A stretch of 64,000 nt of DNA. Origin: Thermodesulfobium acidiphilum (GTDB lineage: Bacteria; Thermodesulfobiota; Thermodesulfobiia; Thermodesulfobiales; Thermodesulfobiaceae). A model generated the notes under the pieces. The model saw only the letters and a list, made by a program, of their open reading frames with translations, made no database searches and was not told the DNA's origin. Made by a program: the position numbers and the translations under genes. The DNA lies in NCBI RefSeq assembly GCF_003057965.1, contig NZ_CP020921.1, forward strand, positions 1,313,001 to 1,377,000, written 5' to 3'. Shown in pieces: positions 9,651-17,588 of the stretch. Position 1 is the first letter of the stretch; every line of letters starts with the position of its first letter.

Positions 9651-9839
9651 TTAGAGCTCAGTTACCGTAACTGCACCAGTTGGACAAACTGAAACACAGG
9701 TCATACAGCCAACACAATCATCCGCCCTTGTTGGCTGAGATTTACCATTGACCATGTCAAAAACTTGATTTGGACAATTATCTGCGCATGCACCATCTCC
9801 GTTACAAAGATCCTGATCTACTTTTACTACATAAACCAT
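9651..9839 (-). CDS. Two-cluster ferredoxin with an Asp-for-Cys cluster site, linked to dsr
   Basis: This is a 62-residue bacterial-type ferredoxin. The C-terminal cluster motif CVGCMTCVSVCP is a complete [4Fe-4S] site. The N-terminal motif reads C12-NG-D15-GA-C18-ADN-C22-P: the second cysteine is aspartate. Ferredoxins with Asp at this place are known from Pyrococcus furiosus and Desulfovibrio africanus FdIII, where the cluster can convert between [3Fe-4S] and [4Fe-4S]. It follows dsrD with a terminator-like hairpin between. It may serve electron transfer in sulfite reduction or general metabolism; no partner is shown by the sequence. Confidence 0.93.
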   Translation of the reverse strand: MVYVVKVDQDLCNGDGACADNCPNQVFDMVNGKSQPTRADDCVGCMTCVSVCPTGAVTVTEL

Positions 9840-9901
9840 GAAAATTACCTCCTTCGAGTATATTAAATGAGTTATATTTTATCAAATTTAAATAAATAAA
9901 T

Positions 9902-9932
9902 AAATACCTCCCTCTTGATGAGGGAGGTATTT
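9902..9932 (-). terminator. Terminator or attenuator between dsrD and the ferredoxin
   Basis: The minus strand carries a perfect inverted repeat, AATACCTCCCTC and GAGGGAGGTATT with an ATCAA loop, extendable by one A-T pair. It is followed by the T-rich TATTTATTTATTT. It sits 15 bases past the dsrD stop and about 60 bases before the ferredoxin. It should terminate, at least partly, the dsr transcript, so the ferredoxin may have its own promoter or receive read-through. Confidence 0.88.
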
Positions 9933-9946
9933 TGATTTAAAGTTAA

Positions 9947-10180
9947 CTATTTAGGCGTATAGTGCCAGTTTGGATCGTTGTGGTACTCATCCTTAAGTAC
10001 TACAAATGAAGTAGTAACGTAGATGTACTCAACTATCCCTTCATTTGCTAACTCAGCAATTGCAGCATCTACAGCCTTTTTGTCCTCACCAATTTTTTCT
10101 GCAATCTGCCTATTTTTTGCCTGTTTAACAGTTTTTAAATACTCACATATCTTAATCTTTATCGATGGATCAGCAGCCAT
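9947..10180 (-). CDS. dsrD: DsrD, activator of dissimilatory sulfite reductase
   Basis: DsrD is a small winged-helix protein found with dsrAB in sulfate reducers and shown in other species to be an allosteric activator of DsrAB, not a DNA regulator. The 77-residue product has the winged-helix region (VKQAKNRQIAEKIGEDKKAV, then ELANEGIVEYIY) and an aromatic, acidic C-terminus (NDPNWHYTPK). It lies 36 bases after dsrB on the same strand. The presence of DsrD supports the reductive rather than the oxidative (reverse) type of Dsr pathway. Confidence 0.95.
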   Translation of the reverse strand: MAADPSIKIKICEYLKTVKQAKNRQIAEKIGEDKKAVDAAIAELANEGIVEYIYVTTSFVVLKDEYHNDPNWHYTPK

Positions 10181-10216
10181 CTATTTTCACCGCCTTTATT
10201 TTAAAAGCCAATTTAA

Positions 10217-11275
10217 TTACCACTTAAATGTAGCAGTGGAGCGGAAAGTTGGAACGGAGAAGATATAATCATCGATATGCTTATCGGTAAATGGCAAGCC
10301 CGTAACCTGGAAAAACTTCTCCCAACCAATTCTATTAATCCACTCGCCGTAGCGCTCCCCTTCCTTTGCATCCTTTGCATAGACATCAATAAGTAATCTT
10401 ATAGTCTTAACCAGCGTTGGCCATCTTGGAGGTTCGTTTGGAATATAAGGAACAGCCAACTTAGAAAACATCGCTGGATGCCTTGCATCAGAAACCTTAC
10501 CACCTACAAATATTGCAGCTCCATCGTTCTTTGGATCAAATATTGGCATTGCAGGGCACATAGTATAGCAGTTACCACAGTACATACACCTTTCATCGTT
10601 TACAACGACAGATTTTTTGGCTGGTTCTGGTCTAATTGCTCTTGTAGGACATGCAGCTACCACGTTAGGTATTTCACACATCTTAGAAATTTTATCGTCC
10701 TGAACTTTTGGCGGTACTCTGTGAACGCCTACTATCGCGACATCAGAACAATGAACTGCGCCGCACATATTCAAGCAGCATGCCAAAGCAAGCCTGAGCC
10801 TCGCTGGAAGTTTTGCTTCCTTGTAGTACTCAAAAACCTCATCCATAACTGATTTTACTATACCAGATGCGTCAATTGCAGGAGTGTGGCAGTGAATCCA
10901 ACCTTGAGTGTGAAGCATATTTGAAATAGTATTGCCTACTCCACCAGGTGTATAGCCCATTGCGTGAAGTTCTGCCTTCAAGGGTTCAATGTTTGCTTCA
11001 TCTTCAATAAGAAATTCGACTGAATGTCTGCTAGTAAATCTGAAGAATCCACCACAATATTTATCAGCAAGATCACAAAAAGCCCTTACTGTATCAATAT
11101 GCATAAGCCTTGGTGTGGCAGCTCTAACTGTATATAGCTTTTCACCGCTTTCTGATACATGAACTAATGTTCCAGTATCCAAAACTTCATGATATTTCCA
11201 CTTGCCGTAATTCCTTTTACAAAGATCGGACATCATGTCCAAATATTTTGGTGGTCCAAAATCTGTTTTAACCAT
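10217..11275 (-). CDS. dsrB: Dissimilatory sulfite reductase beta subunit
   Basis: DsrB carries the catalytic siroheme-[4Fe-4S] site that reduces sulfite in the cytoplasm. In this 352-residue protein the siroheme-cluster cysteines are complete: one in GWIHCHTP and three in [11 protein letters not shown]. An inserted ferredoxin domain holds [11 protein letters not shown] and the motif [12 protein letters not shown]. The C-terminus ends in STATFKW as in other DsrB proteins. Its ATG shares one base with the dsrA stop (TAATG), so the subunits are translationally coupled. Confidence 0.98.
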   Translation of the reverse strand: MVKTDFGPPKYLDMMSDLCKRNYGKWKYHEVLDTGTLVHVSESGEKLYTVRAATPRLMHIDTVRAFCDLADKYCGGFFRFTSRHSVEFLIEDEANIEPLKAELHAMGYTPGGVGNTISNMLHTQGWIHCHTPAIDASGIVKSVMDEVFEYYKEAKLPARLRLALACCLNMCGAVHCSDVAIVGVHRVPPKVQDDKISKMCEIPNVVAACPTRAIRPEPAKKSVVVNDERCMYCGNCYTMCPAMPIFDPKNDGAAIFVGGKVSDARHPAMFSKLAVPYIPNEPPRWPTLVKTIRLLIDVYAKDAKEGERYGEWINRIGWEKFFQVTGLPFTDKHIDDYIFSVPTFRSTATFKW

Positions 11276-12465
11276 TATTGGTTCACCTCCTCTTTATCCC
11301 AGAAGTAGAATGGATTGGCACGTGGATGTAAGACCATCTGAGGAACAGCAGGAAGTCCTGTCGCCTTCAAGAAGCTCCTCATACCCAATCTGTAAATAAG
11401 CTCACCAACTCTTTCCCTCATTTTTCCGTTCTCGTCCCACCATTCCCAAATCTTCTCGAGGAGTTCAGAAACTTCATCATAAGGAGGCTTCATTTCCATA
11501 AATGGAACAATAACCCAGGACATAAATGCCGATTGTAGAATAGGAGCATGAGCACCAATCAATATAGTGGCACCTGTTATTTTGCCCTGTCGAAGAGCTT
11601 TTGGCATCTTATTTATACAGTTGTGGCACCTTACACAGTTGCTGTTATCGATTGAAAGAGATTTGGTTACTGGATTGTAAGAAATACACTTTGTCGGACA
11701 TTTATCAACTACCTGACCAATAATGTCAAATCCACCATTTACATAATTTATAACTTCTGTTCTGTTAATTTGAATGTTATCTTTCCAGGTACCGATAATT
11801 GAAAAGTCAGCTCTAGCTTTTGCGGCTACGCCATCGTTCGCACAGCCTGAAATCTTAATCTTAAACTTATATGGCCACATTGGTCTGTGGAGCTCATTTT
11901 GATACCTTCTTGTAAGAGTATCTACAATATCAAGCGTATCAATACACGCCCACTCACACCTGCCTGGTCCTACGCACGCACTTGGGGTTCTAAGATCTGA
12001 ACCCGATCCGCCCAAGTCCCAACCTTCATGTGCAAGGTCATCTACGACAGGCTGTAATTGATCGGTATGAGTACCAAGCAAAATAATATCGCCTGTTGCA
12101 CCGTGAAAGTTCGTCAAACCGCTTCCACGCTTCTCCCATATGTCGAGAAATTTTCTTAGCCTATCTGTTTTATAAAACCATCCAGCAGGCTGATTGATTC
12201 TCATGGTGTGAAATTCAGTCAATCCTGGAAATTTTTCAGGGACATCAGAATAACGACCGATTACTCCACCACCATAACCCGTAACACCTACAATTCCACC
12301 GTGTTTCCAGTGCGTAACCTTTTCTTCGTACGAAAGCTCTAACTGACCAAGAAGGTCATTACAAGCTTCGTTTTTTTCAGCACCTTTTTTGATCTCTTTC
12401 ACAAAGCTTGGAAATGGACCATCAAGAAGCTGATCTAGCATTGGCGTTTTTCTTAATTCTGGCAT
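11275..12465 (-). CDS. dsrA: Dissimilatory sulfite reductase alpha subunit (one siroheme-cluster Cys replaced by Gly)
   Basis: DsrA pairs with DsrB in the alpha2beta2 sulfite reductase. The 396-residue protein has the DsrA hallmarks [35 protein letters not shown] and the inserted ferredoxin domain [12 protein letters not shown]. The first cysteine pair of the siroheme-cluster site, CVGPGRC, is present. The second motif, C-x3-C in other DsrA proteins, reads [10 protein letters not shown], so the last cysteine is glycine (codon GGC on the minus strand near 11838). By analogy with assimilatory sulfite reductase this residue would bridge cluster and siroheme. The DsrA site is non-catalytic in known structures, so the enzyme may still work. 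It lies 74 bases after dsrC. Confidence 0.97.
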   Translation of the reverse strand: MPELRKTPMLDQLLDGPFPSFVKEIKKGAEKNEACNDLLGQLELSYEEKVTHWKHGGIVGVTGYGGGVIGRYSDVPEKFPGLTEFHTMRINQPAGWFYKTDRLRKFLDIWEKRGSGLTNFHGATGDIILLGTHTDQLQPVVDDLAHEGWDLGGSGSDLRTPSACVGPGRCEWACIDTLDIVDTLTRRYQNELHRPMWPYKFKIKISGCANDGVAAKARADFSIIGTWKDNIQINRTEVINYVNGGFDIIGQVVDKCPTKCISYNPVTKSLSIDNSNCVRCHNCINKMPKALRQGKITGATILIGAHAPILQSAFMSWVIVPFMEMKPPYDEVSELLEKIWEWWDENGKMRERVGELIYRLGMRSFLKATGLPAVPQMVLHPRANPFYFWDKEEVNQ

Positions 12466-12539
12466 TTAATCAGTACACCCCCTTAAGGTGAAATAAAATT
12501 TTGTTTAAAGAAATGGGTAAGCTTATCACCTCCCCTGAA

Positions 12540-12857
12540 TTAAACACATCCTGTCGGTTTAGGTAATCCTGCAATTTTACAAGCACCCTTTGCAGGACCA
12601 GTTGGAAACAGCTCGTAAATCTTCTTGAGGTCCACTCCGTTATCCTTACAGAGTTTTCTAACCATTGGAGCAATCTGGTACTTCTTAAAATAGTCATGCA
12701 AATAATTTACTATCTTCCAGTGCTCTTCTGTCAACTCTTCCACCTGTTCAGTCTTCGCAAGATAACGGGCTACATCCTCGTTCCACTGTTCTGGATCCTG
12801 GATGAAACCGTCCTCATCAACTTCTAATTGTTTACCATTAACTTCGATAAATGGCAT
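12540..12857 (-). CDS. dsrC: DsrC, sulfur-carrier protein with both redox cysteines
   Basis: DsrC accepts the sulfur from DsrAB as a trisulfide between two C-terminal cysteines, which the DsrMK membrane complex is thought to reduce. The 105-residue product has the family core WNEDVARYLAK and LTEEHWKIVNYLHDYF. Its flexible arm is GACKIAGLPKPTGCV. Both Cys are present, at the ACK position and next to the last residue, which marks true DsrC rather than TusE or the single-Cys homologues. It lies between dsrK and dsrA. Confidence 0.97.
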   Translation of the reverse strand: MPFIEVNGKQLEVDEDGFIQDPEQWNEDVARYLAKTEQVEELTEEHWKIVNYLHDYFKKYQIAPMVRKLCKDNGVDLKKIYELFPTGPAKGACKIAGLPKPTGCV

Positions 12858-12902
12858 AATCTAACACCTCCAAAATTTATTTTCAAAGTAAGATACAGCA
12901 AA

Positions 12903-14408
12903 TTAGGATTTCGCATACTTTCCTGCAGGGAATGGAAAGTCCACAATAGCATCGCCCACCAGATCAACCAAACCCTTAATTTTTACGTGATCGAGTTCTT
13001 TTTTATATCCATCGTGAACTATAAAAGTATTATGCGCCTTGCCAATAGAACATATAACTACAGCTATATCAGGATTTACTGACTTATACTGTTCAGCTTT
13101 GTTTTTCGAAAGTTTAATTCTCAGATTAATACTTTCAGGGTCATCCCATAATATTCCAGCTCCACCTCCACAACACCAGTTCATCTCACGATTAGGAGTC
13201 ATTTCAACAAAAGAACCTTCTGGCAATATCTTCGAAAGCACATATCTGGGTTCTTCAATAAGACCTCCTGCTCTAGCATTGTTACAAGAGTCGTGAAGCG
13301 TTACTCTCATGCCCTCATATCTCGACGGATCCACTTTAATAATTCCATTATCTATTAGCTCAATCAATTTATGAACAAGGTGTATATAGTGAAATCTTTT
13401 ATCAACCCATTCACCGTTTATAGTTTTGGTCATCATCTTCCACGTTCTCCATCCATGAGCACACTCGCCCAACACAACTTCTCTACAATTCTTCATTTTA
13501 AAAGTCTGATCTATAAGGCGCTTGTTTAACATCCTCATCGTATTCTCGTGTAAGAATAAACCAAAGTTACCTGTTTCTATTATATCGCTTGAAATCGTCC
13601 ACCTTATTCCTGCAGCATGCATTACTTTTGCCACACCCATCATAGTATCAGGATAGGCAAAAAAGTCAGCAGAAGAAGGATTATAAAGTAACTCAGCATC
13701 CCAGTCATCAACCGGTATCTTTATGTCCACACCTGTTTCTTCCTTTAGTTCTTCTTCAAGAAATTCTACAGTATCCATCAAACCAGGTTTGGTGATAACC
13801 ATGTGATTGCCAGTCTTCCACATAGAGGTCAACACGCTCCAGTGAAATTGAGAAACAAAACCACACTGAACGAGTATCTCTCTGCCATATCTTGTAATCT
13901 CAGCAGTATCTATTCCCATAGGACAATAATACGAACACCTTCTACATTGCGAACACTGATAGAAATAGTAATACATTTCCTTAAGGCCCTCAAAGGTAAC
14001 TCTTTCTGCCCCAACAATAGGCCCAAGAATTGCTCCCTGAGTAGTAAAGTATTTCTTGTAATACCTCCTTAAGAGATCAGCTCTCATCACAGGTATATTT
14101 CTAAGCTCACCCGTTCCCTGGTAAGTATGACAGGCGTTCACACATGCTCCGCACTTCACACAGCTTTCCATATAAACTTTCAATTGTCTATGCTGAGCCA
14201 AAACTCGAGCAAACGCGCTCACAAAGCGTGATTCTAATTCTGTTTCGTCAAAAGGTTTGTCTAATGGTTCAAGAGGATAAATTTTTGGGGCCAAAAAGGG
14301 TACTAAATGCTTTTCGCCCTTATCCATAGTTTGAACTGTTTTTAATCTTTCATCTTCCCACCATCTCTGGGGAAATCTTCCCTTTTCTACGTTTCTATCG
14401 AAGTTCAT
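12903..14408 (-). CDS. dsrK: DsrK, HdrD-like iron-sulfur subunit of the DsrMK complex
   Basis: DsrK is the cytoplasmic iron-sulfur subunit that is thought to reduce the DsrC trisulfide with electrons from DsrM. The 501-residue protein has two [4Fe-4S] motifs, CVKCGACVNACHTY near residue 83 and CSQCRRCSYYCPMGID near residue 152. It also has the heterodisulfide-reductase-type cysteine motifs GECAHGW, HDSCNNARAGG and WCCGGGAG, which form the non-cubane catalytic cluster site. It starts three bases after the dsrM stop. No dsrJ, dsrO or dsrP genes are near. Confidence 0.96.
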   Translation of the reverse strand: MNFDRNVEKGRFPQRWWEDERLKTVQTMDKGEKHLVPFLAPKIYPLEPLDKPFDETELESRFVSAFARVLAQHRQLKVYMESCVKCGACVNACHTYQGTGELRNIPVMRADLLRRYYKKYFTTQGAILGPIVGAERVTFEGLKEMYYYFYQCSQCRRCSYYCPMGIDTAEITRYGREILVQCGFVSQFHWSVLTSMWKTGNHMVITKPGLMDTVEFLEEELKEETGVDIKIPVDDWDAELLYNPSSADFFAYPDTMMGVAKVMHAAGIRWTISSDIIETGNFGLFLHENTMRMLNKRLIDQTFKMKNCREVVLGECAHGWRTWKMMTKTINGEWVDKRFHYIHLVHKLIELIDNGIIKVDPSRYEGMRVTLHDSCNNARAGGLIEEPRYVLSKILPEGSFVEMTPNREMNWCCGGGAGILWDDPESINLRIKLSKNKAEQYKSVNPDIAVVICSIGKAHNTFIVHDGYKKELDHVKIKGLVDLVGDAIVDFPFPAGKYAKS

Positions 14409-14411
14409 GCC

Positions 14412-15221
14412 CTATTTACCTCCCTTCCACTCACAAACCTTACTTCTCCAGTCGAAAACCATAACTTTTCTTGGATCATAGTTGGTAATCATCCAACGAG
14501 CGAAGAATATACCACAAGAATGCATAAGTTTACTAAAAGGAAAATAAATAAGCAAAATTTCTACAAGAAATAGATGCCAAGTAAAAATGGGGTTATCAGG
14601 GAGAGGCACAGGATGTAAAGTAAAAAGACCTATTATCCACTTTTGAGCAACGTCATATTCTACTCCATAAGTAGAATTAAATCTCATAAAGTTCCCCATA
14701 CAAGAGATGCCCAAAATTAGCAAAACAACCAAGTAATCAATACCATCTGACATGACTCTGACAATAGGATTAAAAAATCTTCTCAGTAATAGATAAATTA
14801 AGCTTAAACTAAGGAAAACTCCCGAAATAGTTCCTAACAGTTCTGACATATGTAAGCTTGTTTCAGGACTTACCCCTAAAATGGTGAACTGATGGCCCAA
14901 AGTTCCAATCCCAACAATATGACCTATAACAATAAGAGCAAACGATACGTGAAAAATCCATCCTCCAAGCCATAAATCAGTCCATTTTCCGGTATAAACG
15001 ATTGAATTATAGATTTTTAAAAGAATCGGACGAAATAAAAAAGCATCAAGAAGTACCTTTATAAAAGCTCCCTCTGCAGTTCTTGGTGCTGGAAAATCTG
15101 TCAAAGGATATACCACGGGAATCTTCATCCACCTATAAACTTGAAGTGGAACCCCCACAAAAAAAACAACAATTGCTAAATAAGATAAAACATTACCGAC
15201 TAAAAAAGAGAACCAATCCAA
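14412..15221 (-). CDS. dsrM: DsrM, NarI-like cytochrome b membrane subunit
   Basis: DsrM is an integral membrane di-haem cytochrome b that passes quinol electrons to DsrK. I place the start at TTG 15221, which gives MDWFSFLVGNVLSYLAIV with the ribosome binding site AGGGGTGAG six bases upstream. A longer frame starting at TTG 15317 would add 32 polar, basic residues with no Shine-Dalgarno and would disturb the N-terminal membrane helix. About five hydrophobic segments are visible, with histidines in WIFHVSFALIVIGHIVG and near FSKLMHSCG that can ligate haem b. It is the first gene of the dsr operon. Confidence 0.92.
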   Translation of the reverse strand: MDWFSFLVGNVLSYLAIVVFFVGVPLQVYRWMKIPVVYPLTDFPAPRTAEGAFIKVLLDAFLFRPILLKIYNSIVYTGKWTDLWLGGWIFHVSFALIVIGHIVGIGTLGHQFTILGVSPETSLHMSELLGTISGVFLSLSLIYLLLRRFFNPIVRVMSDGIDYLVVLLILGISCMGNFMRFNSTYGVEYDVAQKWIIGLFTLHPVPLPDNPIFTWHLFLVEILLIYFPFSKLMHSCGIFFARWMITNYDPRKVMVFDWRSKVCEWKGGK

Positions 15222-15385
15222 TAGACACTCACCCCTTCGTTTTCGTTTGAAATTTTCACCCCATGGGTTTTTACTATTATTTAAACTATAACAAAATTTA
15301 TTAGAATTAACAAGCAAAACTTATATAACTTTTAATAAAATAATATTATATTTCCATAAAAAATACTTATTAAATAATAAATAAT

Positions 15386-16126
15386 TTATATATTTAGTTG
15401 CTTTTTCATTTCTTCCTCAAGAAGCAACCTTGCCCAGGAAGCCATATGCTGATGCATTACTTCCCAATTGTTATACCCTTGATGAAGCCAATTTTTGATC
15501 TTTATTCTCTCGCTATCTTTGCTATATGGACATTCTGTTTCTATAGGATTTATGCCTTGAATCTTTTTTGAGAGTATTTTAATATGTTCTTCTTCAACCA
15601 AGAGCAACGGTCTAATTAGGTAAATGTCTCTTCTTGACAAATATTTAATAGGAACAAGAACATTAGGTCTTCCATTCATAGCTATTGTCATTACTATTCC
15701 CTCTAAGAGATCGTCTAGATGGTGACCCAAAGCTAAATGAGTAGCTCCCATTATCTTTGCTCCATCTACCAATGCTCCTCGCCTAAGATGAGAACAAATC
15801 GCACAGGGAGATTCAGTCTTTGATAAGGAATTATATATGTAAGATTTCTTCTCTATATAAGGTATATCATTTAAAAGCAAATAATCTTTAATTTTATTAT
15901 AACTAAAGCCTGGAAATCCTTGATCAACCAGGATTGCACAAAGCTTATATTTTTCTTTTCGATGTCTTAAAACCTCATTTAGGGCCCAAAGCGTAATTAA
16001 ACTATCTTTTCCTCCAGATAAACCAACAGCAAGAGTAGTACCATTTGGAAGTATTGAATATTTATAATCAAGCTCTAATATTTTGTTAAGAGTTCTTTTA
16101 ATCAGTCCCAATAATAATTCCACCAC
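15386..16126 (-). CDS. ttcA: TtcA-family tRNA 2-thiocytidine synthetase-like protein
   Basis: TtcA-type enzymes put sulfur on cytidine-32 of some tRNAs, using ATP and an iron-sulfur cluster. The 246-residue protein has the PP-loop VGLSGGKDSL near residue 33, the conserved SPCAICSHLRRG (CxxC) and GATHLALGHHLDDLLEG. A later Cys in ETECPYS could be the third cluster ligand. The reading frame begins with GTG 29 bases inside mnmA, so the two tRNA-thiolation genes are coupled. The exact tRNA substrate is inferred from the family only. Confidence 0.87.
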   Translation of the reverse strand: MVELLLGLIKRTLNKILELDYKYSILPNGTTLAVGLSGGKDSLITLWALNEVLRHRKEKYKLCAILVDQGFPGFSYNKIKDYLLLNDIPYIEKKSYIYNSLSKTESPCAICSHLRRGALVDGAKIMGATHLALGHHLDDLLEGIVMTIAMNGRPNVLVPIKYLSRRDIYLIRPLLLVEEEHIKILSKKIQGINPIETECPYSKDSERIKIKNWLHQGYNNWEVMHQHMASWARLLLEEEMKKQLNI

Positions 16127-17111
16127 CTAGTAGTTCTCTATTGTCTAAAGAATAAAATGACGCAATTTGCCCTGGAGTTGGAGCAAAAACCTTTTCATGA
16201 AAATTTGCGTACAATTTACTTTCTCGAAAATGTATATCACAAATAACCGGTTTTGCCTGATATCTTATCTGCACTAAACATCTATTTGGAAGCTTGTTAA
16301 AAAAATTAAGATCTGCTACAACTATTAAACTTTTGTAGCAAAACTCCCTTGTATTCAAATATACTTCATTTTTTTCGTGATTTAAACTCTCTACATAGAG
16401 CTTTACAGGTTCTTTGTGCCCAAGTCCTCTGCTTTCTCCAAGCGTATAAAGATATGAACCCCAATGATTTGCAACTACTCTATTTTTATACAAAAATTTT
16501 CCAAATTTTACTCCACATTTATCTTGAATTAACTTTTTATAACCCTTTTTTACAAAACAAAGGTCCTGACTGGATGAAATATCTTTCCAAAATAAATATT
16601 TTTCTTCCATAACTCTTTTTACATACTTCTTTGTAAAATTTCCTAGTGGGAAAATAGCGTTTTTAAGATAGATCGAAGGAACTAAAGCCAAAAAGTAACT
16701 TTGATCCTTTTTTTCATCAAATCCTCTAAAAATTTTAGTTGTACTATTGTGAAAAATTTTTACATAGTGACCCGTAGAAATATAGTCATAATTAGAGTCA
16801 GATCTTATCTTTTCTAATATTCTAAACTTTATTTTCATATTACAAAAAGCACACGGATTTGGAGTATACCCAGAAAGAGTCATATTAATAGATCTATCAA
16901 TAACTTCCTTTTTAAACTCCTTTATAGCATCGTAAAATTCAAATTTCGCTCCCAGAAGATCACTTAACATTTTCGCTCTCAAGAAAACCTCATGGTTATC
17001 AAATAGATTGATATACAAACACATTACATCAAATCCACGTTCTTTAAGCAAAAAAGCGGTATAGAAACTATCTATACCGCCGCTAATTCCTACGACTACT
17101 CTTTTATTCAA
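16098..17111 (-). CDS. mnmA: tRNA-specific 2-thiouridylase
   Basis: MnmA thiolates uridine-34 in tRNA-Lys, -Glu and -Gln. The 337-residue protein has the PP-loop VGISGGIDS, the catalytic Cys in TPNPCAFCN, STGHYVK, the second catalytic Cys in SSQDLCF, and the C-terminal beta-barrel with APTPGQIASFY. It is somewhat shorter and more divergent than E. coli MnmA, but no catalytic motif is missing. It lies 23 bases after trxA. Confidence 0.95.
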   Translation of the reverse strand: MNKRVVVGISGGIDSFYTAFLLKERGFDVMCLYINLFDNHEVFLRAKMLSDLLGAKFEFYDAIKEFKKEVIDRSINMTLSGYTPNPCAFCNMKIKFRILEKIRSDSNYDYISTGHYVKIFHNSTTKIFRGFDEKKDQSYFLALVPSIYLKNAIFPLGNFTKKYVKRVMEEKYLFWKDISSSQDLCFVKKGYKKLIQDKCGVKFGKFLYKNRVVANHWGSYLYTLGESRGLGHKEPVKLYVESLNHEKNEVYLNTREFCYKSLIVVADLNFFNKLPNRCLVQIRYQAKPVICDIHFRESKLYANFHEKVFAPTPGQIASFYSLDNRELLGGGIIIGTD

Positions 17112-17134
17112 TTTTCAAAAATCAATAAAGTGAA

Positions 17135-17446
17135 CTAAGCTAAAAATGGTGAAATTTCTCTTGTTATCTTTTCCTTTGCTACCGCACCAACAATTCTCTT
17201 TTGCTCTTCTCCATCTTTATACAAAATTAAGGTTGGGATGCTTACAATCCTAAGACTTTGCGCAAGCAATCTATCATTATCTACATTTACTTTACATATT
17301 TTCAGTTTTCCAGCATACTCTTTGTCCAACTCTTCCAGTATCGGCGCAATCATTCTACAGGGGCCACACCATGGTGCCCAAAAGTCCACCAAAGTAACAC
17401 CACTTGATATCTCATCCTTAAAATTTAGTTCGCTTAATTCTCTCAT
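17135..17446 (-). CDS. trxA: Thioredoxin
   Basis: Thioredoxin reduces protein disulfides in the cytosol. The 103-residue protein has the active site FWAPWCGPCRMIAP near residue 28, the cis-proline SIPTLILYKDG and normal length. It leads the trxA-mnmA-ttcA group and is divergent from metE. The association with tRNA thiolation enzymes, which need reductant to release sulfur, is plausible but inferred. Confidence 0.97.
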   Translation of the reverse strand: MRELSELNFKDEISSGVTLVDFWAPWCGPCRMIAPILEELDKEYAGKLKICKVNVDNDRLLAQSLRIVSIPTLILYKDGEEQKRIVGAVAKEKITREISPFLA

Positions 17447-17528
17447 AGTTTATCACTCCTTAATAAAAAATTAGCGTCTTCAAAAAATTTATCAAATATA
17501 CATAATATATTAAACTAAATTTATATTT

Positions 17529-17557
17529 TAGACAATTATTAGTAAAGATGCTAATAT
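17529..17557 (+). promoter_or_regulatory. Candidate promoter of metE
   Basis: A -35 like TAGACA (17529-17534) and a -10 TAATAT (17552-17557) are separated by 17 bases and lie about 30 bases before the metE start. No SAM-I, SAM-II or cobalamin riboswitch signature is visible in this short leader. Confidence 0.55.
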
Positions 17558-17588
17558 TTATCAATTGCATTGGAAGGAGTGAGGTTAT

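Noticed and set aside
12470-12697. 75-residue minus-strand frame overlapping the end of dsrC
   Set aside because: Out of frame with dsrC, no domain pattern, and no ribosome binding site; dsrC itself is unmistakable.
15222-15317. Longer dsrM frame from TTG 15317
   Set aside because: No ribosome binding site, polar basic extension absent from the expected DsrM N-terminus; TTG 15221 has a good site.
17447-17588. SAM or cobalamin riboswitch before metE
   Set aside because: The leader after the candidate promoter is only about 25 bases and shows no riboswitch core motif.
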